Counted from the first letter of the stretch, positions 9,482-19,157 are shown. The stretch: 64,000 nt of DNA from Amphritea pacifica (GCF_016924145.1 NZ_JAFFZO010000031.1:1-64000); one strand, 5' to 3'. Notes: a model not told the origin generated them from the letters alone. Numbers and translations: made by a program.

Positions 9482-10357
9482 ATGGCGCGTAAAGGAATTA
9501 TCCTGGCGGGGGGCTCAGGCACCCGTCTGCACCCCATTACCCTGGGCGTATCGAAACAGCTGCTGCCGATTTACGATAAGCCGATGATCTATTATCCGAT
9601 CTCTGTGCTTATGCTATCAGGCATCCGCGAGATACTGATTATCTCAACACCTGAAGACCTGCCTCAGTATAAGAAGTTGCTGGGTTGCGGCAAACAGTTT
9701 GGTGTTCACTTTCAATATAAGGAGCAACCATCACCAGACGGTCTGGCGCAGGCATTTATTATCGGTGAGGAGTTTATTGGGCAGGATCCGGTGTGTCTCG
9801 TCCTGGGCGATAATATTTTTCATGGCCAGCACTTCTCTGATCAGTTACAACGGGCTGGCCTGCAGCAGCAGGGAGCCACTATTTTTGGTTATCTGGTCAG
9901 TGATCCTGAAAGGTTTGGTGTTGTCGAGTTTGATGCAGAGGGAAAGGCGATCTCTATTGAAGAGAAGCCTCTGAAGCCCAAGTCTGATTATGCTGTAACG
10001 GGGCTATATTTCTACGACAACGATGTGGTTGAGATCGCTAAACAGGTTAAACCCTCCTCAAGGGGTGAGCTGGAAATCACCAGTGTGAATAATGCGTACC
10101 TTGAGCGGGGCGATCTTAAGGTCGAAAAGCTGGGGCGCGGCTTTGCATGGCTGGACACCGGTACCCATGACAGTTTGCTTGAAGCTGGGCACTATGTGCA
10201 GACAGTCGAACATCGGCAGGGTCTCAAAATTGCCTGCCTTGAGGAGATTGCCTGGCGCAATGGCTGGCTGAGCCGTGAAGAGCTGTGTATGTATGGGGAA
10301 AATCTCTCAAAAACGAATTATGGTCGATACATAATCAGTTTGTTGGATGAGAAATAA
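9482..10357 (+). CDS. rmlA: Glucose-1-phosphate thymidylyltransferase
   Basis: A 291-residue enzyme, the usual RmlA length. It carries the nucleotidyltransferase signature '[16 protein letters not shown]' and '[15 protein letters not shown]', plus '[10 protein letters not shown]' and the 'EEKP' motif. It makes dTDP-glucose and is normally feedback-inhibited by dTDP-rhamnose. It starts 3 nt after rmlD. RmlC is not next; it is at 17.7 kb, after inserted transferase genes. Confidence 0.96.
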   Translation: MARKGIILAGGSGTRLHPITLGVSKQLLPIYDKPMIYYPISVLMLSGIREILIISTPEDLPQYKKLLGCGKQFGVHFQYKEQPSPDGLAQAFIIGEEFIGQDPVCLVLGDNIFHGQHFSDQLQRAGLQQQGATIFGYLVSDPERFGVVEFDAEGKAISIEEKPLKPKSDYAVTGLYFYDNDVVEIAKQVKPSSRGELEITSVNNAYLERGDLKVEKLGRGFAWLDTGTHDSLLEAGHYVQTVEHRQGLKIACLEEIAWRNGWLSREELCMYGENLSKTNYGRYIISLLDEK

Positions 10358-10498
10358 AGCGCCCATTGTTATTTACTGAATACTGGGCAGATATCTATCT
10401 GCATGAAGTCCGGTATTGAACAGATTTTTTATCGAGATATGTTTGCTGACTAACCTTGATGTTTAAAGTGATAGCGACAACTGAACAGGGAGCTGCCA

Positions 10499-12298
10499 GT
10501 GTTAAAGATTTTTGAGAAAAGTAACAAACTAACTGAAGAGAAGATCAGAAGCATTATTGCTAAAGATTTTGATGCAGGCTTTTATCGTCAGGAGTATGAG
10601 CTGGTTCTCAATGGTCAGGACCCGCTGGAACATTTCCTCAAGGTTGGCTCAAATGAGGGGTTTGATCCCTGCGGCTGGTTCTCCATAGACGACTATCTCC
10701 TTGATTTCCCTGATGTCAGTGAAACCGGGGTCAACCCTTTCTTTCACTATCTCTATTATGGAAGAAAAGAGGGGCGGGATATCAAACCCAGCAAGAGGAA
10801 CAAAGCGACGCTGTCCGATAACCCTCTGGTGGATCTCGCTAGCCATACAATCGACGATGATGCCGACACTTTTTATCATAGTCTCTATTACAAAGAGGCC
10901 AGAAACTTACTGGATAACGAGAGCTTTACTGTCGAACGATGGAAAAAATGGATAAAAAAAGTTAAACAGGAATCCGCACCGCATCCAAATGTAAAAGCCT
11001 ATATAGAATCAGCCGTTGTCTCTGAACGGGGTTCATCCGGACTGTTAGTTGGGTGGGTTGTCAGTAGTCCCGATTCAATCGTCTGGATTGAAGATGAAGA
11101 GGGCACGCCAACATTTTTAACTCAGGCCCATCGAATTTTCAGGGAGGATGTGTATAAGGCTTTCCTGACAAGCTTTGATAAGGCTGAGATCAACAGCGGC
11201 TGTTTAGTGCCAGTCAAAAATATCAGTCCTAAAGAGACTCTCACAATATACGCTTTGTCATCTAAAGGTGTGCATAGATTATCATCGGCCGAGGCAGGCT
11301 ATCTTGATTCTCAACCGGCTGAGATGGCTAAGTGGCTGTTCACGATCGAATCGAAACCTTCCGATCAGGTGGATATTTTCAGACATATTTTCTGGCCTAT
11401 GCTCAGCGAGCAGATCGCCCGGAACAACCGTGTGATCGCCAGAATGCCTGTCTCTGTGGAACAGTATGGCGAGGTTCAGGACCCTTTGATCAGTATCATC
11501 ATACCGCTTTACGGCCGTATCGATTTTATTGAAGGGCAGATGGTCTCTTTTGTTTCAGATGAGTTTATTAAAAGCCAGACAGAGATTATCTACGTCGTTG
11601 ATGACCCAACATTGGTTGAGAAGTTAAGAACACTGGCGAAGGAGATCTATGATCTTTATAAAGTCTCTTTCAAGGTTGTGTTTGGTGGGGTCAACAGAGG
11701 GTTCTCCGGAGCCAACAACCTTGGTGCAGAACACGCCAGCGGCGCCTACCTTCTGTTCATGAACAGTGATGTCTTTCCTAAGTCTGCGGGATGGTTGGAG
11801 CCGATGTTAGAGGCATTAAAAACAAATCCTGAACTGGGGGTTATTGCGCCGCGGCTGTTATTCGCAGATGGCTCAATTCAACATGCGGGAATGGTATTTC
11901 AGTATCGGTCAGATATCGGTATCTGGATCAATCACCACCCCCATATGGGGCTTGATCCGATTCTGGATCCTCATCAGGCGTTGACAAAAATGCCTGCGGT
12001 TACAGGCGCCTGTATGCTGATCTCCAGAGAAGACTTTGACGCCGTTGAAGGATGGGATACAGGCTATCTGATAGGTGATTTTGAGGATTCTGACCTCTGC
12101 TTAAAACTGCTGGAAAAAGGAAAGGGCTGTGGTTATCTGCCGTCTGTTGAACTGACACATCTGGAGCGACAGTCATTTGGCTTAACAGGCACTCCGGATT
12201 TTCGAACCAAGGTTGTGATTCTTAACGCTTCCCGGCATATGACCCGTTGGTCTGATTTGATTGAAAAGTTAGCGGCGAAACCTGAGGCGGCGTATTAA
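10499..12298 (+). CDS. Family 2 glycosyltransferase with N-terminal repeats
   Basis: A 599-residue protein read from a GTG with GGGAG 8 nt upstream. Residues ~22-95 hold two copies of a short repeat (FYxxxY...G.(D/N)P..H(F/Y)...G..EG(F/R)) shared with the 956-residue transferase of this locus. A central domain of unknown role (~165-250) precedes a GT2 catalytic domain from ~327 ('PLISIIIPLYGR', 'NRGFSGANNLGAEHA', 'LLFMNSDV', 'AVTGACMLISREDF', 'GDFEDSDLCLKL'). This order resembles rhamnosyl- and O-antigen-type transferases. The substrate is not determinable. It lies 141 nt after rmlA, and the following GT4 gene begins 3 nt after its stop. Confidence 0.85.
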   Translation: MLKIFEKSNKLTEEKIRSIIAKDFDAGFYRQEYELVLNGQDPLEHFLKVGSNEGFDPCGWFSIDDYLLDFPDVSETGVNPFFHYLYYGRKEGRDIKPSKRNKATLSDNPLVDLASHTIDDDADTFYHSLYYKEARNLLDNESFTVERWKKWIKKVKQESAPHPNVKAYIESAVVSERGSSGLLVGWVVSSPDSIVWIEDEEGTPTFLTQAHRIFREDVYKAFLTSFDKAEINSGCLVPVKNISPKETLTIYALSSKGVHRLSSAEAGYLDSQPAEMAKWLFTIESKPSDQVDIFRHIFWPMLSEQIARNNRVIARMPVSVEQYGEVQDPLISIIIPLYGRIDFIEGQMVSFVSDEFIKSQTEIIYVVDDPTLVEKLRTLAKEIYDLYKVSFKVVFGGVNRGFSGANNLGAEHASGAYLLFMNSDVFPKSAGWLEPMLEALKTNPELGVIAPRLLFADGSIQHAGMVFQYRSDIGIWINHHPHMGLDPILDPHQALTKMPAVTGACMLISREDFDAVEGWDTGYLIGDFEDSDLCLKLLEKGKGCGYLPSVELTHLERQSFGLTGTPDFRTKVVILNASRHMTRWSDLIEKLAAKPEAAY

Positions 12299-12301
12299 AT
12301 T

Positions 12302-13561
12302 ATGAAAAATCGAATTCTTGTAATCTCCCATGGGCATCCCGATTTTAGTTTAGGTGGCGCCGAGATCGCGGCTTATAACCTGTTTAATGCCTATCAACAG
12401 CACCCCGATGTTGAAGATAGCTGGTTTCTGGCACGTGCGGACCGTGGACGCGGCGCAACGGGGCAGATTCGGAAACGTCGTGAAAATGAATATCTGTGGG
12501 AACAGGGCATCGGTGATTGGCATCTGCTAAAAGCAGAACAGCAACAGTCGCTGACTACATGGTTTACCGATCTGATTCAGGCGTTGAAACCCACCATTGT
12601 TCATATGCATCATTATGCACATATGGGGATTGAGTTCATCAGGGTTATTAAACAGATAAACCCTGAGATCCGTATCTTCTTCACCATCCATGAGTATATG
12701 GCTATCTGTAAGCATAACGGCCAGATGGTGAAAACAGGGGAAGGTCATAAGCTGTGTAGTAGCGAGTCCTATGATGAGTGCCATCAGTGTTATCCGCAAC
12801 ATACGGCGGAAGACTTTTGGTTAAGAAAACACTACATAAAAAGTCATTTTGATCTGATCGAAGGTTTTATCTCGCCGTCTGAGTTTCTGCGACAGCGGTA
12901 TATCCAGTGGGGGATAGATGAAAGTAAGATCATTGTAATCGAAAATGGTCAGCAGGATATTGAGACGCTCCCTCCCAGAGAGCTCGCGGATGGAGAAACA
13001 CGTAACCGGTTTGCGTATTTCGGCCAGGTGAACCCCTATAAAGGGATCGATGTATTATTGCAGGCATTGTTAAGTCTCAAGAAAAAACAACGGAAAAAAC
13101 TGGTAGTTGAGATACACGGAGCCAATCTGGAGCAGCAAACCGGTGAGTTTCAGGAGAAAGTGAAGGAGATGGCCTCTAAGCTTATCGAGGAAGGCTGTCT
13201 TCGCTGGGTAGGGCCCTACCGTCCTGATGAGCAGATGAAGCGGATGCAGAGTATTGACTGGGTGATTGTCCCCTCCATCTGGTGGGAAAACTCCCCCATG
13301 GTGATACAGGAAGCGTTTGTCGCTGGCCGTCCTCTGATTGTTTCCGATATAGGCGGGATGGCAGAGAAGGTCAGAGATGGCGTGGATGGTGTCCACTTTA
13401 GTGCTGGAAACCCGGTTGACCTGGGGATCAAGCTGTTGAATCTTTCTGGCAACAGTGAAGTTTGGGATAACTTGAGAAGCGGTATTGAGAAGCCTATTAA
13501 TTACCAAGAGTGTGCACTAAAACACTTGTTTTTTTGGGGTTTGAAGCGGTATGAATGTTGA
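12302..13561 (+). CDS. Family 4 glycosyltransferase
   Basis: A 419-residue GT-B enzyme. The N-terminal half has 'GHPDFSLGGAEIAAYNL' and a metal- or fold-supporting Cys cluster ('CSSESYDECHQCYP'). The C-terminal half has the donor-binding region 'FAYFGQVNPYKGIDVLL' and the GT4 acidic motif in 'PSIWWENSPMVIQEAFVAGRPLIVSDIGG'. It probably adds a sugar to the growing capsule chain in the cytoplasm. The last ~12 residues (FFWGLKRYEC) and the 11-nt overlap with the next gene coincide with a sharp rise in AT content, so the C-terminus may have been rewritten at an insertion junction. Confidence 0.88.
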   Translation: MKNRILVISHGHPDFSLGGAEIAAYNLFNAYQQHPDVEDSWFLARADRGRGATGQIRKRRENEYLWEQGIGDWHLLKAEQQQSLTTWFTDLIQALKPTIVHMHHYAHMGIEFIRVIKQINPEIRIFFTIHEYMAICKHNGQMVKTGEGHKLCSSESYDECHQCYPQHTAEDFWLRKHYIKSHFDLIEGFISPSEFLRQRYIQWGIDESKIIVIENGQQDIETLPPRELADGETRNRFAYFGQVNPYKGIDVLLQALLSLKKKQRKKLVVEIHGANLEQQTGEFQEKVKEMASKLIEEGCLRWVGPYRPDEQMKRMQSIDWVIVPSIWWENSPMVIQEAFVAGRPLIVSDIGGMAEKVRDGVDGVHFSAGNPVDLGIKLLNLSGNSEVWDNLRSGIEKPINYQECALKHLFFWGLKRYEC

Positions 13562-14579
13562 AAATGAAATTACTCTTTATGTACACATTGGGTATGGTAA
13601 AACAGGTAGCTCATCTATTCAGAAAACGTTGAAAAGAAATGGTGATTTTCTAAAGAATAATGCTGCCTTTTATATTGGGTTAATGGGAGAATTGCTTCCT
13701 GGAGAAAAATATTCTTGGCAGATTCCTTTTGGTTGGGGGCGTCTGCTTAAGTTAGGTGAGACTGGGATTAAAGAGCTAAAGGCTATGCTCTTAGATAATA
13801 TGCGAATTTTGAAAGATGAGGGGGTAGAGAAAGTAATATGGTCTAATGAGTCATTTTTGAAGAGCCCGCTAATTGTTATTGATATTCTCAAATTTCTTAA
13901 AGAGAATGGTGTTAATATACAGGTTATTGCGTATGTTAGAAGGCATGATGCATGGGCTAGATCTGCATATTTGCAATGGGGGTTGAAACATAAAACATAT
14001 CGAGGAAAAGTAAAATCATTTAAAGAGTGGGTGAAGTCAAATACGCCTGATTTTTATGGCTATCTATCCCAGTGGGTTGAATTGGACTGGGGTAATACGG
14101 TTGTAAGAAACTTTGATTGTGTTGAGAATGTTACAGATGACTTTATTCAGCTGCTTGATTTGAAAGGGGACTATTTGAACTGTCGTGATAATGATACGCC
14201 TAGTTCGACTGCTTTATATTTATGGGCTTTATATAATAATCAATATGAACGGCAGGTGTTACCAGGCGAACTATATGGCTTTCTTGTTTCTCATGGAATT
14301 ATTGGAACCCATATAAATGAGTTAGATTATTGTTCTCTATTTCCAAGTGCTAATGATCTTGAAGAGGTGGTGAAAAATTCTGAAAGAGATAGAGTGCAGG
14401 TAAATAGTGTTTTACGAGAACAGGGGCAAGAAGCCTTATCTGATATACCACTTGAAGAAAAAAATTATAACGTGACTCAGTCTCAAATTAACGCAGTGTT
14501 TCTTAATGTTATTAAAAAGCAGCAAGAAGAAATTGCTAGTATAAAAGAAATATTGTTGCGAAATAATATTTCTATCTAA
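13551..14579 (+). CDS. Putative polysaccharide sulfotransferase (AT-rich paralog)
   Basis: A 342-residue protein opening with a PAPS 5'-phosphosulfate loop (VHIGYGKTGSSSIQ). A likely 3'-phosphate site lies in 'VIAYVRRHDAWARSAYLQWGLKHKTYRG'. A C-terminal coiled coil (KKQQEEIASIKEILL) is visible. It is a clear paralog of the protein at 22030-23037, sharing 'SAYLQWG.KHK.Y.G..KSF.EWVK', 'WSNE', '(D/E)TPSS' and 'VLP'. Its DNA is far more AT-rich than that copy, so the two have separate histories. The predicted reaction is transfer of sulfate from PAPS to a capsule sugar. Family assignment is firm; the acceptor is unknown. Confidence 0.8.
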   Translation: MNVENEITLYVHIGYGKTGSSSIQKTLKRNGDFLKNNAAFYIGLMGELLPGEKYSWQIPFGWGRLLKLGETGIKELKAMLLDNMRILKDEGVEKVIWSNESFLKSPLIVIDILKFLKENGVNIQVIAYVRRHDAWARSAYLQWGLKHKTYRGKVKSFKEWVKSNTPDFYGYLSQWVELDWGNTVVRNFDCVENVTDDFIQLLDLKGDYLNCRDNDTPSSTALYLWALYNNQYERQVLPGELYGFLVSHGIIGTHINELDYCSLFPSANDLEEVVKNSERDRVQVNSVLREQGQEALSDIPLEEKNYNVTQSQINAVFLNVIKKQQEEIASIKEILLRNNISI

Positions 14580-14611
14580 TATATGGTTATAGTTTATATA
14601 GGTGGAGTGCT

Positions 14612-15808
14612 TTATTTTTTATTGTTTCTTATATTGATGCCTTTGTATTCAATGATCTTCTTTTTAATGAAGCCTCCGCTAGGTCGTATTCCTTCCGCTA
14701 GTTCCATAAATAATAACGCTTTTTTGATGTCATTTTTCTCGTAAAGTAATGCTGTATCTCGAAAGAGATCGGCGTAATGATCAGGTAGATTATTAGAGTT
14801 GTATAGTTGGTGGATTATTTCATAAATAGAATCAAAGTCTACTTTTGATGTCTTTTGTATGGGCTCTTTGTATTTGAATAAACAACTTGTATTGTTTAAG
14901 TATTTTTCGTTCACTTCTCTGTTTGATTCCTTGAATTCATTGTATATTCTTTTGTAATTTTCTTTGCTTAATGTGATTCCTTTTCCTTTGAAGTTTTTGC
15001 TTATAGTGCTTAAGAGTTTTGCTTTGTCTTCTTTTGTTTTTTCGGTTTTTATTGAATTGTTAATAGTTTTGTTTATTGATAATCCTAGTGCTTGACCTAT
15101 ATCATTTAATGATTCATTTTGTGCTGATTTTTCTCTGGTTAAGCCGGATGTCGGGTTTATATTTAAAATGTAAAGAAAGTCTGTTATTAAATCATTATTT
15201 ATAAGTTGTGACTTATCGAAAACTCTAACTATGATGTTTTCTTTTCCGAATACTTCCGACCAGTTTTCTAACATTTTTTTGTAGTTGTAATATGTATTAT
15301 TAATATTGCACTGTTCAGTGAGATATGAGAAGTCATTGGGTGAGCCAGACTTTATTGAGGTAGAAAAGAGTGAGGTGCAAGTTTCAGATTGCTCTCTTAA
15401 ATAGCATATTATTTTAATATTGCTGTAAAAGGGGGTTAAGAGGGATTTTAACTTTGTGATCTCTTTTTTTGAGTCTATCCGAGAATGAAAGTGCTCACTT
15501 GAAATAATAATTGAATTAATGGAGTCAGAAAGATTTGAGATTTCTTTTTGGAATTTTTGAGCTGTTTCTTTGTTGTGCTCCTCTTTTTTTTCAATAGTAA
15601 TAAGGTTTAAGTCTCTAAAATAGTCATCAAACTTATGGTCAGCCATAGTGTAAGAGGCTAATGCTCGATTATTTTTATTTCCAGGAGACTGAATAAAGTG
15701 ATAGCCTTTATCTGAAAGCCTGTCGCGGTTTTCATAAAGAAACTCCTGAATCGAAGTGGTTCCAGTCTTTTCTATGCCGATATGTAGGAATATGTTACGT
15801 TTTTTCAT
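14612..15808 (-). CDS. Putative sulfotransferase with C-terminal RPxG module
   Basis: A 398-residue protein starting 'RNIFLHIGIEKTGTTSIQ', a PAPS-binding P-loop, followed by a plausible 3'-phosphate segment 'ICYLREQSETCTSLFS'. The C-terminal ~45 residues ('FRDTALLYEKNDIKKALLF...RPSGGF') match a module in the 622-residue fusion and in the broken gene at 16204. It is the only leftward gene between 2.5 and 32 kb, very AT-rich, and converges on its sulfotransferase neighbour with 32 nt between stops. It looks like a separately acquired cassette. Confidence 0.75.
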   Translation of the reverse strand: MKKRNIFLHIGIEKTGTTSIQEFLYENRDRLSDKGYHFIQSPGNKNNRALASYTMADHKFDDYFRDLNLITIEKKEEHNKETAQKFQKEISNLSDSINSIIISSEHFHSRIDSKKEITKLKSLLTPFYSNIKIICYLREQSETCTSLFSTSIKSGSPNDFSYLTEQCNINNTYYNYKKMLENWSEVFGKENIIVRVFDKSQLINNDLITDFLYILNINPTSGLTREKSAQNESLNDIGQALGLSINKTINNSIKTEKTKEDKAKLLSTISKNFKGKGITLSKENYKRIYNEFKESNREVNEKYLNNTSCLFKYKEPIQKTSKVDFDSIYEIIHQLYNSNNLPDHYADLFRDTALLYEKNDIKKALLFMELAEGIRPSGGFIKKKIIEYKGINIRNNKK

Positions 15809-16203
15809 AACCGTTAAAAATGTAATGTTTAGGTTAAAAAATATTAGAGGGTATTATATGCCTTTTTGGGATGTAAAAAAACAGCTAAGACGATCTGGCC
15901 GTCTTTGATTCCAAAACTGACATGTTTTAATGTCGTACCGCTAGATTTTATAGCTTTGGGGCCGGGAGAGGAAGTGCGCTTAGTTAACTAGAAGGTAATA
16001 GGTTGCAGTGTTATATAAAGTTCAATTAGGTGTAAATAGATGCAAATGGGTGAAAATGGGTGTAAATAAGTGCAAAGTTACATCAAGGATAGGTTGTTAT
16101 GAGTACATGCGCAGTCAGAATTTAGATCGGTCTTGCTGGATTTCTTGTAGGGGCGATGCTGCAATTATATAGACTATTTTTTCGAATTTTGTGAGGGCTT
16201 TAC
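15809..16203. other. AT-rich gap before the broken SGNH gene
   Basis: No intact gene is visible. A hairpin AAGACG/CGTCTT lies at 15886-15904, and a five-copy decamer repeat lies at 16031-16080. From 16099 a frame reads MSTCAVRI, then a stop, then GLAGFLVGAMLQLYRLFF before a second stop. The hydrophobic stretch could be the eroded membrane anchor of the pseudogene that follows. Confidence 0.5.
16031..16080. repeat. Five tandem degenerate decamers
   Basis: Five direct 10-bp units, tgtaaataga, tgcaaatggg, tgaaaatggg, tgtaaataag and tgcaaagtta, follow each other without gaps. They fit TGNAAATRRR. A weaker sixth unit (ttcaattagg) precedes them. The one-helical-turn period would place every copy on the same DNA face, as in cooperative regulator sites or iterons. 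It may equally be slippage in AT-rich DNA. Confidence 0.6.
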
Positions 16204-17384
16204 ATGGAATTGGAAGATAATCCACATCTGCTTGTCAAAAATGGAGTTGTGCAAATGACAGATGGGACCTTGTTTTTAAGACAGAAGTTAGGTGCGCAGC
16301 GGCAGTTTGACTATTTACAAAAAAAACTTGAAGTGACACAGGATTTTATGACCAGCTTTAATCGAAATGTAGAGATGAGTCAGGCATATTGTTCTAATAA
16401 AAATATCTCATATCTGCACGTGATCTTTCCTGCAAAACCTGTTGCTTTTAGAAAAAGGTTTGAGTCAATTGGCGTGCATATAAGTCCGATAGTGAATGAG
16501 TTTTATCTGTCAAATTTGAATGTGTATTACCCAAGATTAGAAGAAATTAGAGAGGATTGGTTTATAAAAGATAATACGCATTGTTCATATTTAGGTTATT
16601 TTTCAGTTATAAAAGATGTTGTGGCTAGAGTTGGTGTTAATATTTCAGGTTATAGTTATACTTTGCATGAAAAAGAAGTTTTGGGTGATTTGGGAAGGAT
16701 GATAGGATCTTCGCCTTTAAGTAGTAAATATATTAAGTGATTTGATTTTTATTCTAAGATATCTACTTTTTCTATAAGATCGGCTTTGCCGGGTAATACT
16801 GGAGATATGCAAATAAAATATAATTCAAGAGCCCCGGTTAAAAAGCGGATTCTTGCTTTTGGAGATGGTTTTATTTTAGGGGCTTTTGAGGTTTTATCGT
16901 ATTTTTTTGAAGAGATTATTTATGTTAGAAGTCCTTATGTTTTGCCTGATGTAGCTGATTGTTTATCTCCTGATATTATACTAACAAGTAATGCGGAAAG
17001 GTATCTTCCTGTTTTTTCAAATTTTGAATCGGATAAGCCTTTTTTTATAAATTATTTTAATCGGATGGTTGATTTCGGTAGAGTGCCGAGAGGTCTATTA
17101 AGGCCTTTCAAGCGTTTTTTAGTGGGAGATATTCTACGGAGTATTGTAAGTGGAAAGATGGCTTAAATGTAGAGGATGTTATTAAGGGGAGTAGTGTTCC
17201 TGAATTAGAGAAACGGGCGATAGGGAATAGTGTTTTGATTGATGGTATGCGTGATTATGCTATAAAAATTCATGATTCTGATCCGGAGCTGGCTTTTAGG
17301 TTGATAAGTATTGCTCATAAATTAAGGCCCAACGGTGTTGTAATAAAAAGAATATATGAAGAGTACAAGGCTAAAGGGTTTTGA
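16204..17384 (+). pseudogene. Broken SGNH/AlgX-like O-acetyltransferase-type gene
   Basis: Three pieces join into one protein. Residues 1-178 from 16204 end at a TGA (16738-16740) just after 'WFIKDNTHCSYLGYF', which matches the DxxH motif of AlgJ/AlgX-type SGNH enzymes. The same frame continues past the stop into 'RILAFGDGFILGAF' and 'PDIILTSNAERYLP', the usual GDSF block and its PDxVxxxxxER follow-up. Here the nucleophile serine is glycine. A -1/+2 shift near 17140-17165 then restores homology in another frame, ending in an RPNG module at 17382-17384. Stop, shift and lost serine together indicate a dead gene. It once probably O-acetylated the capsule. Confidence 0.7.
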
Positions 17385-17695
17385 ATAATGGATGAAAATA
17401 TTTACATAATCATCAGTTGGCTCGTGACATTGAAAAATCTTTTATCCGGCCGCTGATGGCACCTCAGTAGCGGAGGTCGTATCAGGCTTGTCGATACCGT
17501 TGATCTACAGTTTGTTAAGATGGACTATCAACTGCCAAACTGCAATCAACAATGTTAGTATTGGTTGCTGTGTTTTACGGGTGTCTGAGAGTTGAAGCTC
17601 AGCGCTCGAACCCGGCATCGGGTCGGAGCTTTAGCTATATAGATCACGATCAGAAAGTCACTGGTCATGCGATCATTTAAGGAACAAAACTGAGT
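17385..17695. other. Gap between the broken gene and rmlC
   Basis: About 311 nt without a supported gene. Base composition returns here from AT-rich to the level of the rml genes, so one edge of the insertion probably lies in this stretch. I see no terminal inverted repeat or transposase remnant. A ribosome binding site (AAGGAA) precedes rmlC at its right end. Confidence 0.5.
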
Positions 17696-18241
17696 ATGAA
17701 GTACGAAAAATTGGCGATTCCGGATGTCGTATTACTAACCCCACAGGTGTTTGGAGATGAACGGGGGTTTTTTCTTGAAACCTACCGGCAGAGTGAGTTT
17801 GAGGCTAACTGTGGCGGGTTTACCTTTGTTCAGGACAATCATAGCAAGTCGTCAAAAGGGATCCTGAGAGGTCTTCACTATCAGTTACGTAACCCCCAGG
17901 GTAAGTTAGTCCGTGTTACCCGTGGAGAGGTTTATGATGTTGCCGTTGATATGCGTAAGGGTTCACCCACATTCGGCAAGTGGGTTGCCGCGACGCTGAG
18001 TGAAACGAATAAACAGTTGCTGTGGATACCGCCCGGATTCGCTCACGGCTTCTATGTCACCAGTGAGGAGGCAGAGTTTCAATATAAGTGTACTGACTAC
18101 TACGCGCCAGGGGATGAGTACTCGCTTTTATGGAATGATCCGGTTTTAGGCATCGACTGGCCTGTTACCGGTAGCGGGCCGGTTCTTTCTGAAAAAGATT
18201 CAGTCGGCGACTTATTTAAGGATGCCCGCTATTTTGAATAG
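17696..18241 (+). CDS. rmlC: dTDP-4-dehydrorhamnose 3,5-epimerase
   Basis: A 181-residue cupin of standard RmlC length. It has 'DERGFFLETYR', 'QDNHSKSSKGILRGLHYQ' with the catalytic His, 'VYDVAVDMRKGSPTFGKW' and 'PPGFAHGFYV'. It epimerises C3 and C5 of dTDP-4-keto-6-deoxyglucose, between RmlB and RmlD. It is split from rmlBDA by about 7 kb of transferases and the AT-rich block, which supports insertion into a former rmlBDAC order. Confidence 0.95.
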   Translation: MKYEKLAIPDVVLLTPQVFGDERGFFLETYRQSEFEANCGGFTFVQDNHSKSSKGILRGLHYQLRNPQGKLVRVTRGEVYDVAVDMRKGSPTFGKWVAATLSETNKQLLWIPPGFAHGFYVTSEEAEFQYKCTDYYAPGDEYSLLWNDPVLGIDWPVTGSGPVLSEKDSVGDLFKDARYFE

Positions 18242-18266
18242 CGGCTGCAGATTCGTAGGCCTATAG

Positions 18267-19157
18267 ATGAATAGAGTATGCTTGCTAGGATCTACCGGCT
18301 TTATAGGCAGAAGCTTAGCCTCTCATTTCGATCAGACCGGTGTTGACTGGGTAGGTGTTTCACGAAGTGCGGATGATGCTAAGTCTTATTCTCTCGAGTT
18401 AAACGGTGTTGAGAGAGTCATCGAACTGATCTCTGATTGCCCTGTCGTTGTCAACGCTTCCGGGTCACTGAAACCTGCCGACTTTGCTACTGATTTTCCA
18501 AATGCGATGGGGCGTTTTTGGGAAGATCAGCGTCAGTTGAATAACATGCTGGTGTCAGCAAATGTCCGGCGACTTATACATATATCATCCGCAGGCACTG
18601 TTTATGGTGAAGCCAGAGGTAATGGCAGCCGGGAGGATGATATGCTGAATCCTAAATCATGGTATGGACGATCGAAGCAGATTGAGGAAGCTCTCCTGAG
18701 TGAGACGATGAGAAAAACCGGAGGGGAATTCGTTTGTGCCAGAGTATCAAACCCTTTTGGCAATGAGGATGCGTCGCATCATGGTTTTCTCGATGTGCTG
18801 ATTAACTGCATTAGAAATAGAAATGAGTTTATTGCGGGCTTTCCAAGGCATGCGTTAAGAGATTTTATTTATGCCCCCGCGATGGCCGAGATGGTTGCCA
18901 ATATCGCTCTGTCAGACGTATCTGGTGTATATAATGTAGCCTGTGGCAAGTCGATTGAACTGGAGCAGCTTTTAAGCTTTGTGGAGAGCAATTTCGACGG
19001 CGTTAAAATTAAAAGGGAAGCGTGTATCTGTTCAACGGATGTTGTTAGCAGTGTTATCTCGATAGATAAATATCTGCGTCACTTTGGTGAAGTTGAAAAG
19101 AATAATATTTCTGTATATCAGTATGTTAAAAGTGAGTTGATAGATATCGCGATATGA
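18267..19157 (+). CDS. NAD-dependent epimerase/dehydratase family protein
   Basis: A 296-residue extended SDR with the Rossmann motif 'LLGSTGFIGRSLA', the catalytic Ser-Tyr-Lys region ('ISSAGTVYGE', 'YGRSKQIEEALL') and the substrate segment 'ARVSNPFGNED'. It likely makes or modifies a nucleotide sugar for the capsule, perhaps as a 4-reductase or 4-epimerase; the substrate cannot be read from sequence. It lies 25 nt after rmlC, and its stop overlaps the next start by 4 nt. Confidence 0.85.
   Translation: MNRVCLLGSTGFIGRSLASHFDQTGVDWVGVSRSADDAKSYSLELNGVERVIELISDCPVVVNASGSLKPADFATDFPNAMGRFWEDQRQLNNMLVSANVRRLIHISSAGTVYGEARGNGSREDDMLNPKSWYGRSKQIEEALLSETMRKTGGEFVCARVSNPFGNEDASHHGFLDVLINCIRNRNEFIAGFPRHALRDFIYAPAMAEMVANIALSDVSGVYNVACGKSIELEQLLSFVESNFDGVKIKREACICSTDVVSSVISIDKYLRHFGEVEKNNISVYQYVKSELIDIAI

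Noticed and set aside
15886-15905. Hairpin AAGACG/CGTCTT as a terminator
   Set aside because: No T tract follows directly on either strand, and no gene would use it in the leftward direction.
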